From Candidatus Saccharimonadota bacterium (GTDB lineage: Bacteria; Patescibacteriota; Saccharimonadia; Saccharimonadales; Saccharimonadaceae): a stretch of DNA of 64,000 bases. Each line of letters starts with the position of its first letter. Position 1 is the stretch's first letter. This document shows, piece after piece, positions 8,509 to 19,419 of this stretch. The position numbers and the translations under genes were made by a program. The notes beneath the pieces were generated by a model. That model was not told where the DNA came from, did no database searches, and saw nothing but the letters and a program-made list of their open reading frames with translations. Location of the stretch: positions 84,215-148,214 of the forward strand of contig JAFWMT010000002.1 in assembly GCA_017545525.1 (NCBI GenBank). The letters are read 5' to 3'.

Positions 8509-9135
8509 ATGGCAAAACTATATTTCAGATATGGAGCAATGGGCTGCGGTAAAACTATGCAACTTCTTCAAGTCGCGTTCAACTATGAAGAACGTGGGCA
8601 TAAGGTCTGCGTAATTAAACCAAAAACTGATACTAAGAATGATACAAAATTATTGACACGAATCGGGCCTGAACGTGAGACCGATTTTTGTTTTTCTAAA
8701 AAAACGAACTTGTTTAAAAAGATTTCTGAAAATTATTCCGACGTCCATTGCATCTTAGTTGATGAATCACAGTTTTTAACTCCAAAACAAGCCGACGAAC
8801 TCATGTTAATAACAATTAAACTAGATATTCCAGTTATTGCTTACGGTCTTCGCTTAAATTTTCGACGTGAAGATGGTGGGTTTGAAGGCGCAACTAGGCT
8901 TTTGCAAATTGCCCATGACATAGAAGAAATCAAAACTATTTGTGAATGTGGCAAAAAAGCGACTCATAATGCTAGATTCCTAAATGATAGGTTAGTCGCT
9001 GATGGCCCAGACATTTTAATTGATGATGGAAAATCCAAAATAACATATCGCGCTATTTGCCCAGCTTGCTATGAAAAATATTTACACGAAAATGTTATAT
9101 ATTTAAGGAATAAAAAAAATGTACATAGTAATTGA
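8509..9135 (+). CDS. tdk: Thymidine kinase, type II
   Basis: 208 aa. Walker A is GAMGCGKT, Walker B-like DESQFL carries the catalytic Glu, and YGLRLNFR is the family loop. Zinc ligands lie in CECGKKATHNAR and CPACYEKY, as in bacterial/human TK1-type enzymes. It phosphorylates salvaged thymidine (and deoxyuridine) to dTMP in the cytoplasm. It overlaps tmk by 17 nt, so salvage runs thymidine to dTMP to dTDP in one operon. Leaderless start at ATG 8509. Confidence 0.95.
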   Translation: MAKLYFRYGAMGCGKTMQLLQVAFNYEERGHKVCVIKPKTDTKNDTKLLTRIGPERETDFCFSKKTNLFKKISENYSDVHCILVDESQFLTPKQADELMLITIKLDIPVIAYGLRLNFRREDGGFEGATRLLQIAHDIEEIKTICECGKKATHNARFLNDRLVADGPDILIDDGKSKITYRAICPACYEKYLHENVIYLRNKKNVHSN

Positions 9136-9721
9136 AGGTCAAGACGGTACCGGTAAATCAACCCAAGCAGAGTTATTAAAAAAGTATTTTGAATCAAATG
9201 GTAAAAAAGTTGTCATGTTGGAAGAACCGGATGGCGACTTGCCCCAGGCCCACGATTTGCACGACATGATTTTAACGCGAGGATATGACTTAGAACCGTT
9301 AACAAATGTTTTATTATTTACTGCCGCTCGTGTTGAGCTTTGGAAGAAAATTGCCGAACCAGCTCTAAAGGACGGCGGAGTGGTAATTTCTGCACGCAAC
9401 TACTGGTCTACTCTCGCCTACCAGGGTTATGGTGAAGGTGTCTCGCGCAGTAAAATTATTAGGATTACTAAAGATTTATTACCAGAAAAATATTGTAATC
9501 CTGATTATGGGTTTATTCTCACGGTCACAGACGAGGTGCGCTTATCACGCCAAGGAACCCGCGGCAAAGCTAAAGAAACTTTCGAAAAGAAAGCTAATGA
9601 TTTCCAACAACGAGTTAACTCCGCCTATCCAAAAATCGCTAAAAAATTCAATCTAATTACTATAGATGCTTCCGGCACAATTGAAGAAATATTTGATAAG
9701 ATTCAAAAAACTTTAAATTAA
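9119..9721 (+). CDS. tmk: Thymidylate kinase
   Basis: 200 aa P-loop kinase: Walker A GQDGTGKST, the dTMP-binding EEPDG segment, RVELW and SARNYWSTLAYQG (DRY-like region replaced by ARNYW), and the LID region RQGTRGKAKE. It converts dTMP to dTDP. The gene starts inside the end of tdk, with AAGGAA before ATG 9119, and converges on the ABC exporter gene ending at 9718. The LID arginines suggest a bacterial TmpK-type enzyme. Confidence 0.92.
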   Translation: MYIVIEGQDGTGKSTQAELLKKYFESNGKKVVMLEEPDGDLPQAHDLHDMILTRGYDLEPLTNVLLFTAARVELWKKIAEPALKDGGVVISARNYWSTLAYQGYGEGVSRSKIIRITKDLLPEKYCNPDYGFILTVTDEVRLSRQGTRGKAKETFEKKANDFQQRVNSAYPKIAKKFNLITIDASGTIEEIFDKIQKTLN

Positions 9722-11493
9722 TTTTCTGCAAATTGTGAGTTGTAGAGTTCGGCATAAAAGCCATTTATTTTTAGCAGCTCTTCGTGGTTCCCTTGCTCAA
9801 CGATATTTCCATCTCTCATAACTAGTATCAAATCAGAATTCCGAATAGTCGATAAACGATGCGCAATTACGAATGAAGTACGACCATGCGTCAACTTTTC
9901 AAACGAATCTTGGATTAATTGTTCTGTACGTGTATCAACATTTGAAGTTGCTTCGTCTAAAATCATCATCGGCGGATTTTCAACCATTGCTCGTGCAATC
10001 GTGATTAATTGTTTTTCTCCTGCTGAAACATTATCCGAATCTTCCGAAATCATTGAATGATAAGCTTTTGGAAGCGCTTCGATGATATGATTCACGTTCG
10101 AAGCCTTAGTCGCTTTTTTAATTTCTTCTAAGGTCGCTTCCTGTCGTCCATATTTTAAGTTTTCCTCTACCGTTCCCGAAAATAGCCAAGTATCTTGCAA
10201 GACCATTCCGAACAGTTTTCTTACATCGGCTCGCTTCATTTCGTTAATCGGCACTCCGTCTATCGTAATATATCCAGAATCAGGCTCATAAAAACGCATC
10301 AGAAGATTAATTAAAGTCGTTTTCCCCGCTCCCGTTGGCCCCACAATCGCCACTTTCATGCCCGGCGTTACCTTAATTGAAAAATCTCGAATTACTGGGC
10401 GGTCTTTTAAGTAACTGAAATTAACGTGATGGAATTCGACCTCACCTTTTGCATTGTCAATTGTTCGTGCTGGGCTAAAATCTGGACTTTCTTCCGGCTC
10501 ATTTAAGAATTCAAATATTCTTTCCGCTGCAGCAAGTAAGGATTGTAAGGTAGAAGTCGTTGAGGCAATTTCTGTAATTGGTCGGTTGAAGCGCGATACA
10601 TATTGGATAAAAGCTTGGATATCGCCAATATTAATTCTACCTTCAATCACGAATACTCCGCCCAGTACACAAATTGCCACATAGCCTAAATTCGTAAAAA
10701 TATGCGTCACCGGGAATGACAATGACGAAAAAATCTGGGCTTTTCGTGTTACTGTCGCCAATTTTTCATTTGTTTTTGCAAAATCCGCCAGAGCCGCATT
10801 TTCATAAGAATTAGATTTTATTATAATTTCGCCCGAATAATCTTCTTCAATCTTACTATTTAATACACCTAACGTATTTTGTTGTTCACGGAAATATTTC
10901 TGGGCAAATTTCATAATTTTCGCCACCACCAATACTGAAATCGGCACTACAATAAACGAAATTAACGACAAAGGCACCGAAATCGTTAACATAATAATCA
11001 TCACCCCGACCAAAGTCGTCACTGACATCGAAATATCTGCAATTTCTTGTGACATTGAAGTCGTGAGAATATCGACGTCGTTTGCCATTCGTGACAAAGT
11101 GTCACCGTATTTGTGTTTATCAAAATATGAAATTGGCAATCGGAAAATTTTATCCAATATTTGTTCGCGCAGTTTTCTCGTATATCGTGCCGAAACGACT
11201 GCGAGAATGTAGGCCTGACCATAACCGAGCAAAGCCGATAGACAGAACAATACAATCACCATAATCGCCTTTCCGCCTAAAGCTCCCCAATCTAAATCTG
11301 GGTACGAATTTACTGCAATCGTAGTCATATCACCAAGAATTTTCGGAATGAATAATCCCAAAACTGCTGAAGTGATTGTAATTAAAATTGAAATTATAAT
11401 TGGTAAACGATAAGATTTAATTGATTTCAAAAACAATTTAAACGTTGCGCTCATATTTTTTGGTTTGTCAGCAAATTTGCCAGGTTTAGGCAT
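9718..11493 (-). CDS. ABC exporter half-transporter (second subunit)
   Basis: 591 aa: six-helix ABC transmembrane domain (residues ~30-330) followed by a nucleotide-binding domain with Walker A GPTGAGKTT, Q-loop LQDTWLF, signature VSAGEKQL, Walker B MMILDEATS and an H-loop IAHRLSTI. The signature is VSAGE rather than LSGGQ, as in one half of many heterodimeric exporters such as TM287/288. The start overlaps the upstream ABC gene by 8 nt, so the two products likely form one heterodimer. Substrate unknown (drug, peptide or lipid). Confidence 0.93.
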   Translation of the reverse strand: MPKPGKFADKPKNMSATFKLFLKSIKSYRLPIIISILITITSAVLGLFIPKILGDMTTIAVNSYPDLDWGALGGKAIMVIVLFCLSALLGYGQAYILAVVSARYTRKLREQILDKIFRLPISYFDKHKYGDTLSRMANDVDILTTSMSQEIADISMSVTTLVGVMIIMLTISVPLSLISFIVVPISVLVVAKIMKFAQKYFREQQNTLGVLNSKIEEDYSGEIIIKSNSYENAALADFAKTNEKLATVTRKAQIFSSLSFPVTHIFTNLGYVAICVLGGVFVIEGRINIGDIQAFIQYVSRFNRPITEIASTTSTLQSLLAAAERIFEFLNEPEESPDFSPARTIDNAKGEVEFHHVNFSYLKDRPVIRDFSIKVTPGMKVAIVGPTGAGKTTLINLLMRFYEPDSGYITIDGVPINEMKRADVRKLFGMVLQDTWLFSGTVEENLKYGRQEATLEEIKKATKASNVNHIIEALPKAYHSMISEDSDNVSAGEKQLITIARAMVENPPMMILDEATSNVDTRTEQLIQDSFEKLTHGRTSFVIAHRLSTIRNSDLILVMRDGNIVEQGNHEELLKINGFYAELYNSQFAEN

Positions 11494-13297
11494 GACGCAC
11501 CTCCCCGTTCATTATTCCAACTTCTTCTTTAGTTTCTTTCGTCTTGCTTTTCTTCGCCAGCTTTAATTCGCTCGTATATTCTTTATCTGACAATTGTGAT
11601 TTTACGATTTCTCGATAGATCTCACATGTATTTAGAAGCTCCAAATGTTTCCCTTTTCCAACTACTTTGCCATTATTTAAAACTACAATTTGGTCTGCAT
11701 CCTTAATCGTCGAAACTCTTTGAGCAACAATCAAAACAATCGCCGACTCAGTAATTTCTTTTAACGCCGTCCTCAATTTTAAATCAGTTTTCATATCTAA
11801 TGCCGAAAAGGCATCATCAAAAATGAAAATATCCGGATTTTTACAAATTGCCCGTGCAATTGATAATCTTTGCTTTTGGCCGCCCGAAAAATTCGTCCCG
11901 CCTTGTGCTACCGGCGCATTATATTTTTCGGGTAATTTTTCAATGAAGTTTTCAGCTTGTGCAATTCTTGCCGCTTTATGTACTTGTTCATCACTCGCCG
12001 CAGGTGCTCCGAATTTTATATTTGACTTAATCGTGCCAGAAAAGAGCATTCCTCTTTGCGGGACAAATCCAATCTTTTTCATTAAATCATCTTTTTCATA
12101 ATTTTTAATTGAAATTCCATTAATTAAAATTTCTCCGTTAGTCGCCTCATAAAATCTCGGCACTAAATTGATCAAAGTTGATTTTCCTGAGCCGGTCGAA
12201 CCAATAAAGGCTGTCGTTTTTCCCGCTTCCGCCTTAAACGAAATATCATCTAATACTTTTTCTTCCGCGTCTGGGTAAGAAAAATCTACATTTTTAAATT
12301 CAACCGTCGGCATTTTTTCTGCCACCCCTTCAGTTTTATTTTTCCAATGAATTTTCGATTTCTGCATCAAGACCTCATTAATACGATGGGCCGAAACATT
12401 TGCTCTAGGCAACATCACGAATAACATTGACATCATCAAGAATGACATCATCACATGCCCGACGTATTGCGCAAACGCTGTCATATTACCAAGATAAGCA
12501 AAATCTTTTGAAAGCAAAGAAATCCCAATCCATGAACATAGCAGCGTTGTTCCATTAAATATAATGTTGATTAATGGATTTTGTAATTCTAATATTCTAT
12601 CAATAAAAATCAAAAGTTTAGTTAAACGATCGTTTGTTCTACGGAATTTTTTTCGCTCCAAAGCCTCATTGTTAAATGCTCTCACAACGCGGAGTCCAGT
12701 TAAATTTTCTCGCGTAATTAAAGTTACTTTGTCGATTAATTCTTGGAAAATCTTAAATTTCGGAATCACCAACGACATAATCAAGGTGACTGAGCCTAAA
12801 ATGGCCGCTGCCCCAACCAAAATAATCCAGGACATATCCGGCGCAGTTTGAACCGCCATGATAATTGAAATGATGCAAAATAGTGGAGCTCGAAGCATCA
12901 TCGAAAGAATCATGATTACCGCCGATTGAACCTGATTTACATCATTTGTAGTACGGGTCAATAATGATGCCGTGCTAAAATCTTTTAAGTCTAAAACATT
13001 AAAGTTGATAATTTTCGTAAATACTTCCGCCCTAATATCTCTCGCGTAATTTGAGCCAATTCGTGCCGAAAAATAACTCGAAACAAATGAAGCTACTGCC
13101 GAAATGATTGCCAGAATAATCATCCGAATTCCAATCGTCCATACATAATCCGTATTTCCAGCAACAATCCCGTTGTTAATGATGTCCGCCATTAAAGCCG
13201 GCAATCTCAAAGTTGTGTAAACTTGCATTGCCGTTGCAAAAATTAAAATCAAAACCTGCCATATATATGGTTTTAGGAATCGAAATAGCTTAAACAT
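11486..13297 (-). CDS. ABC exporter half-transporter (first subunit)
   Basis: 603 aa, TMD then NBD: Walker A GSTGSGKST, Q-loop PQRGMLF, signature FSGGQKQ, Walker B IFIFDDAFSALD, and VAQRVSTI where the H-loop should be. The Walker B is followed by Asp (DDA) instead of catalytic Glu and the H-loop His is Gln, so this half carries the degenerate ATP site and the partner (ending at 9718) carries a near-normal Walker B Glu and His. This split is typical of heterodimeric ABC exporters. A charged Lys/Glu-rich C-terminal tail (~575-603) is extra. Confidence 0.92.
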   Translation of the reverse strand: MFKLFRFLKPYIWQVLILIFATAMQVYTTLRLPALMADIINNGIVAGNTDYVWTIGIRMIILAIISAVASFVSSYFSARIGSNYARDIRAEVFTKIINFNVLDLKDFSTASLLTRTTNDVNQVQSAVIMILSMMLRAPLFCIISIIMAVQTAPDMSWIILVGAAAILGSVTLIMSLVIPKFKIFQELIDKVTLITRENLTGLRVVRAFNNEALERKKFRRTNDRLTKLLIFIDRILELQNPLINIIFNGTTLLCSWIGISLLSKDFAYLGNMTAFAQYVGHVMMSFLMMSMLFVMLPRANVSAHRINEVLMQKSKIHWKNKTEGVAEKMPTVEFKNVDFSYPDAEEKVLDDISFKAEAGKTTAFIGSTGSGKSTLINLVPRFYEATNGEILINGISIKNYEKDDLMKKIGFVPQRGMLFSGTIKSNIKFGAPAASDEQVHKAARIAQAENFIEKLPEKYNAPVAQGGTNFSGGQKQRLSIARAICKNPDIFIFDDAFSALDMKTDLKLRTALKEITESAIVLIVAQRVSTIKDADQIVVLNNGKVVGKGKHLELLNTCEIYREIVKSQLSDKEYTSELKLAKKSKTKETKEEVGIMNGEVRHA

Positions 13298-13298
13298 A

Positions 13299-14387
13299 TC
13301 ATTCTATTCTACCATGTTTCTTTTCTAAATGCATGACGAAATAGATAATTGGTCCCATTAGTATGTATATATAATATGAAAAGAACCGCCAGATTAACAT
13401 TGCCCAGAACACATAACCTGAAGACAAAGTCGAAAAGACGATAAAGAAAGTTCCTTCCGCTGCGCCTGAATTACCAGGCGTTGGTATAAAGTAAACGGCG
13501 CTCATTACGGCGATGGTTGTTCCAAGTGAAGCCCAAAACCCTACGTTCCCTCCGAACGCCGTCAAGACGAAAAACGGAATCATCGCTACCAATAGATTGA
13601 ACACCAATGATAATAAAATTACTTTTACAAATAACCCGGGTGTTTTTAAAATCATCTTTACCGATTTTGCATATTCTTTTATTTCATCTTCAACCTTCGC
13701 CAATTTCTCTTCACGATTTTTTAAGATTTTAAATTTCACTAAAATTTTAACAAACAATTTCGTGACTTTCGTAGTAAATTTCGGGAAGAAGCTTGCTCCT
13801 ATTACCATGACTGGCCAAAATGCATAAAACAGCAATCCAATCCATGCCGTAACAATCAACACCGGATGATCCCCGGCCACTCCACCAAACAAAAAACAGA
13901 TTAATGCAATCATGATAAACGCAATTTGCAGAGAAATCATCCCAAAAATTGGTACAGCTGTTGAAGCTCCTTTCGACAGCCCACTATTTTTCCTCATATA
14001 ATAAATTTGAAATGGTTGTCCCCCGACTGCTGCTGGCGTTACATTGTCATAATATCTTCCGAGCAAAACTGTCCGTCTAGCTAATTTCCAATCATCTATT
14101 TTTTTGCCATTTTCTTTGCTTGGCATCTCCCGAATCATTAGTACGTATTTAAAAATTTCTGCCGTAATTGCGACGATAAAGCACAAAGCCGCCGGGATTA
14201 GTAGCCACCAATCAATTCGAATTTCCGAAAACTCTGTTGCATTTTTTGAATTACCAAATTCCGAAATGGCGGTTGCAGCAATCACTGCTACGTTAATTAG
14301 GACAAACAAAACTACCAGAAAGATTTTTTGCCGTCTCTTCTTCAAGCCCAAACTACTGTCTTTAGTCTTTGACTCAACTTCAGACAT
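13299..14387 (-). CDS. Lysylphosphatidylglycerol synthase TM region/UPF0104 family membrane protein
   Basis: 362 aa with about eight hydrophobic segments and the family motif region GGQPFQIYYMRKNSGLS and PTPGNSGAAEGTFF (the conserved PxPGGxGxxE-like signature). This family includes the flippase half of MprF and AglD-like proteins. No synthase domain is fused, so it may move a lipid-linked substrate or act with a separate enzyme. Start ATG 14387, with a weak AGGGGAT before it; ends 2 bp before the ABC gene and lies 2 bp after the permease gene, consistent with one operon. Confidence 0.85.
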   Translation of the reverse strand: MSEVESKTKDSSLGLKKRRQKIFLVVLFVLINVAVIAATAISEFGNSKNATEFSEIRIDWWLLIPAALCFIVAITAEIFKYVLMIREMPSKENGKKIDDWKLARRTVLLGRYYDNVTPAAVGGQPFQIYYMRKNSGLSKGASTAVPIFGMISLQIAFIMIALICFLFGGVAGDHPVLIVTAWIGLLFYAFWPVMVIGASFFPKFTTKVTKLFVKILVKFKILKNREEKLAKVEDEIKEYAKSVKMILKTPGLFVKVILLSLVFNLLVAMIPFFVLTAFGGNVGFWASLGTTIAVMSAVYFIPTPGNSGAAEGTFFIVFSTLSSGYVFWAMLIWRFFSYYIYILMGPIIYFVMHLEKKHGRIE

Positions 14388-14388
14388 T

Positions 14389-15492
14389 CTATCCCCTAGT
14401 AGCTTTAATGTTCGGATATTCTTCGACTAAAACTCTAATACAACCAGCAATTGGAATCGCAATAATTGCGCCAAGTAGTCCGAACATGTACATCCCAATC
14501 GTAATTGCGCATAAAATTACTACCGGTTTCAAATTTAAGGCATCACCCTGAATTTTTGGTGCAATTAAATTATTTTCAATCTGTGCGTAGATGATATAGA
14601 TAATTGCAAAAATTAAACCAGCAACTGGGTTCGAAAATGCCAATAAAACAGTCACCAAAGTTCCACCGATAAATTGGCCAAACATCGGAATGAGATAGAA
14701 CAACATTGTGATCATGCCCATTGGCATTGCAAGACTAGTCGAAATATTCAAGAATAACGATATACAGAACACAATCAAAGCAGAAGCCAAACCATCAATC
14801 ATTGCTACGATTACCTGTCTCGAAACATAAGTTGACACCACGCCTGCCATTTTCGATACTACTTTTCTCGCTACTCCCACTGATTCATTGTCTTCACCAG
14901 AGCCAAGATCTTCCCAAAGCGAATTCATCATTTCCGGTCCTTCAAGCAAGAATAACAATGTCAAAACTAACGTCAATACTACTTTCATTATGATATCGGC
15001 GATACCGCTCACGCTCGAAACTAAATTATCGCCAAACACCCCAAGCAAATTATTAGATAATCCAGTTAAGGCGTTTGTGATTTCATTTTGTAGATTTTCA
15101 ATCCCAATCGTTTTACCGAAATTGTTAATTCCATCCCAACCTCCTAAAGCGGTCTCAAAAGTTTCTGGCACATGTTGAACGAACTTTGCGGTTTCATTCA
15201 CTACGACTGGCCCAACAATTGCTACAATCCCGCCGATTACTAATACGACAATCAAATAAGCAAATACAGCTGACAAACTCTGGTGTTTTTTATCCTTTCC
15301 GAAATGTTTTGTAAAGAAATCATTGACTTTTCTCACTAGCGGTTTTAACGCTAAGGCGAGGAAGATTGAAGCCCCAATTATTATTAAACCAGTTAACGCT
15401 TTATAAAGTATAAAAATCGTGATACCAATTCCAAGCGGCACTAACCAAAATTTAATAAAAGTCTTTAAATCTGTTTCGATTTTTTTAGACAT
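14389..15492 (-). CDS. AI-2E family transporter (PerM/TqsA-like)
   Basis: 367 aa, about eight membrane helices, with a central soluble stretch and the conserved IYAQIENNLIAPKIQGDALNLKPVV region characteristic of the AI-2E/UPF0118 family. Members export small solutes or act as Na+/H+ antiporters; the AI-2 role is only shown for TqsA. The start ATG 15492 has AAGGAGG 3 nt upstream, a leadered start unlike its divergent neighbour queH. Confidence 0.9.
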   Translation of the reverse strand: MSKKIETDLKTFIKFWLVPLGIGITIFILYKALTGLIIIGASIFLALALKPLVRKVNDFFTKHFGKDKKHQSLSAVFAYLIVVLVIGGIVAIVGPVVVNETAKFVQHVPETFETALGGWDGINNFGKTIGIENLQNEITNALTGLSNNLLGVFGDNLVSSVSGIADIIMKVVLTLVLTLLFLLEGPEMMNSLWEDLGSGEDNESVGVARKVVSKMAGVVSTYVSRQVIVAMIDGLASALIVFCISLFLNISTSLAMPMGMITMLFYLIPMFGQFIGGTLVTVLLAFSNPVAGLIFAIIYIIYAQIENNLIAPKIQGDALNLKPVVILCAITIGMYMFGLLGAIIAIPIAGCIRVLVEEYPNIKATRG

Positions 15493-15540
15493 AAGCCTCC
15501 TTAATAGCTTTATTGTAACATAAATGTTATAATGTTGTAA

Positions 15541-16098
15541 ATGAAATTATTGATGCATACATGTTGCGCTCCATGTAGTGTTTATTGTATAGACAGTTTA
15601 CGTAAAGAAGGGATTGAACCGACTTGTTTTTGGTATAATCCAAACATTCATCCATACATTGAATACAAAACTCGTCGCGATTGTTTAAAAGATTATACTA
15701 AAAAGGTAAACGTAGAGTTAATTATTCATGAAGAATACGGACTTGACGAATTTTGTAAAAATGTTGTAGATGATATTCCAAATCGTTGTACGAATTATTG
15801 TTATAAAAAACGTTTAACCGAAACCGTAAGGTATGCCGCAAAAAATGGCTACGACGCTTTTACGACTACACTTTTAGTTTCTCCTTACCAAAAACACGAA
15901 GAGTTAATAAAGGTTTGCGAAGAACTTTCCGCTCTTTCTGGCGTAAAATTTCTTTACCGAGATTTTCGAGTTGGTTTTCGTGAGGGTCAAACTAAAGCCC
16001 GCGAACTTGGACTTTATTTGCAAAAATATTGTGGCTGTATTTTTTCCGAAGAAGAACGTTACGAAAAACAAATTTTACGCGACTTGCAAAATACATAA
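15541..16098 (+). CDS. queH: Epoxyqueuosine reductase QueH
   Basis: 185 aa DUF208/QueH protein. It has the N-terminal HTCCAPCS cysteine pair, RCTNYCYKKRL, SPYQKHEEL and a C-terminal KYCGC. QueH binds an Fe-S cluster and a second metal and reduces epoxyqueuosine to queuosine in tRNA, replacing QueG non-homologously. It heads a queH-queA-tgt run. Start ATG 15541, TATAAT at 15528-15533 (7-nt gap). Confidence 0.94.
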   Translation: MKLLMHTCCAPCSVYCIDSLRKEGIEPTCFWYNPNIHPYIEYKTRRDCLKDYTKKVNVELIIHEEYGLDEFCKNVVDDIPNRCTNYCYKKRLTETVRYAAKNGYDAFTTTLLVSPYQKHEELIKVCEELSALSGVKFLYRDFRVGFREGQTKARELGLYLQKYCGCIFSEEERYEKQILRDLQNT

Positions 16099-16146
16099 GC
16101 CTCGCAAAGTTGTTAATTAAACAAAATATGTTATAATATATAAAAT

Positions 16147-18233
<2,087 letters not shown>

Positions 18234-18249
18234 TAGTATTTTTTTATGC

Positions 18250-18271
18250 TATAATGAAAAAAAGGAGGAAA
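18250..18271 (+). promoter_or_regulatory. -10 box and short Shine-Dalgarno leader of the 381-aa gene
   Basis: TATAAT at 18250-18255 should start transcription near 18262, leaving a leader of about 10 nt that holds GGAGG (18264-18268), 3 nt before ATG 18272. The ATG at 18254 overlaps the -10 box and is rejected. Confidence 0.6.
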
Positions 18272-19417
18272 ATGAATTCAGAAAAAATAGGTTCCAAAGA
18301 ACAGGAACAAAGTGGATCAGAAAATGCTTGGGAAAAAATGGAATTCCCGGAATTTAAAGGTTCCAAGTCGGTCCAATCAGAAGAATCAGAAAGAGGATCG
18401 GATGTCCAATCACCATTAGAAGACCCTGATGAAATTCGTAAAAAAGTACTAGAATCGTATGAGATTAAAAAAGTAGATTCAAATGAGATAATTAGCCAAA
18501 TGGTTGAAGGCACGAAGGATATCCTAGGTAAAGTGCCAGATAATACGGACGAATTAGATGCTTGGATTGACAGGGTTGATAATCTTCCATCAGAATACGC
18601 GGATGAATTGTCGAAAACATTAACTGAAAAATCCGACGAACAACACGTCGATAATTTAGAGTATGCACAGCAGATGGCCAAAAAGACTAATTTTGGTAGA
18701 GATGCATTTGTTGCATTATCTAAAAAACATGGCGGAGATATGTCAAGCGAAACGCGTAAGAAGGCTTACGGGCTAGTAGAAGAGTATTACAAGGAACAAG
18801 GACATGCTATTGGTGTTGATTCGCTCTTAGAAAGTTCCAGGCGTAATATTATAGCTACAGAAAATAACCAAGATTTTGAGCCAGGCGACAAAGCTGCATC
18901 TATATCTGCTGAAAAAGATGGTATGAAGATGTTGGAAGATCTAGCGGTTGAACATATGCCGGACTTATCAGCGCATGATAAAGAAGAATCAAAAAAAGGT
19001 CTCCAGAACTCAATTGCTGTCATGAAAACAATTATACGAATGGAAGAGGGTTTACGTGGGAATCGCAATGCTAGGGAAGTTGCTAAAACGAAAGAAAAAA
19101 TAAAAGAACTGGCCCAAGCAAACGGTCTCAAAATAAAACCGCCATATAGCAGTGAAGCAGAATCAATTCAAAAGCAAATGGAAGACTACCTTTTTTATGA
19201 TGGCGAGGAATATCTTGAGCAAGTTAAAAGACAAAAATTTCTGTTCGAACAAGCTCGCCGCGAGAAAGCTAAAGTCACTGGTTTCTTCAATGGCCGCAAA
19301 CTAAAGCAACCAGAAAATTATTTACCAGAATCATTTGATGAAATCCTAAAACACCCGCTCGCCTACCCTGAGGATAAGCTTCGAGATTTATCTATGCAAT
19401 TTGTCCGCATGCAATAG
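18272..19417 (+). CDS. Unknown soluble charged protein, 381 aa
   Basis: No family recognised. The product is very rich in Glu, Lys, Ser and Asp, without signal or membrane segments. Residues 1-60 look disordered (EQEQSGSENAWEKMEF); the rest is predicted helical, for example ELAVEH-like and AREVAKTKEKIKEL stretches and a C-terminal PEDKLRDLSMQFVRM. Start ATG 18272 has GGAGG. It follows tgt by 38 bp but has its own -10. It converges with cysS (2 bp apart). It could be a cytoplasmic scaffold or an effector-like protein; neither is supported by a motif. Confidence 0.75.
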   Translation: MNSEKIGSKEQEQSGSENAWEKMEFPEFKGSKSVQSEESERGSDVQSPLEDPDEIRKKVLESYEIKKVDSNEIISQMVEGTKDILGKVPDNTDELDAWIDRVDNLPSEYADELSKTLTEKSDEQHVDNLEYAQQMAKKTNFGRDAFVALSKKHGGDMSSETRKKAYGLVEEYYKEQGHAIGVDSLLESSRRNIIATENNQDFEPGDKAASISAEKDGMKMLEDLAVEHMPDLSAHDKEESKKGLQNSIAVMKTIIRMEEGLRGNRNAREVAKTKEKIKELAQANGLKIKPPYSSEAESIQKQMEDYLFYDGEEYLEQVKRQKFLFEQARREKAKVTGFFNGRKLKQPENYLPESFDEILKHPLAYPEDKLRDLSMQFVRMQ

Positions 19418-19419
19418 TA

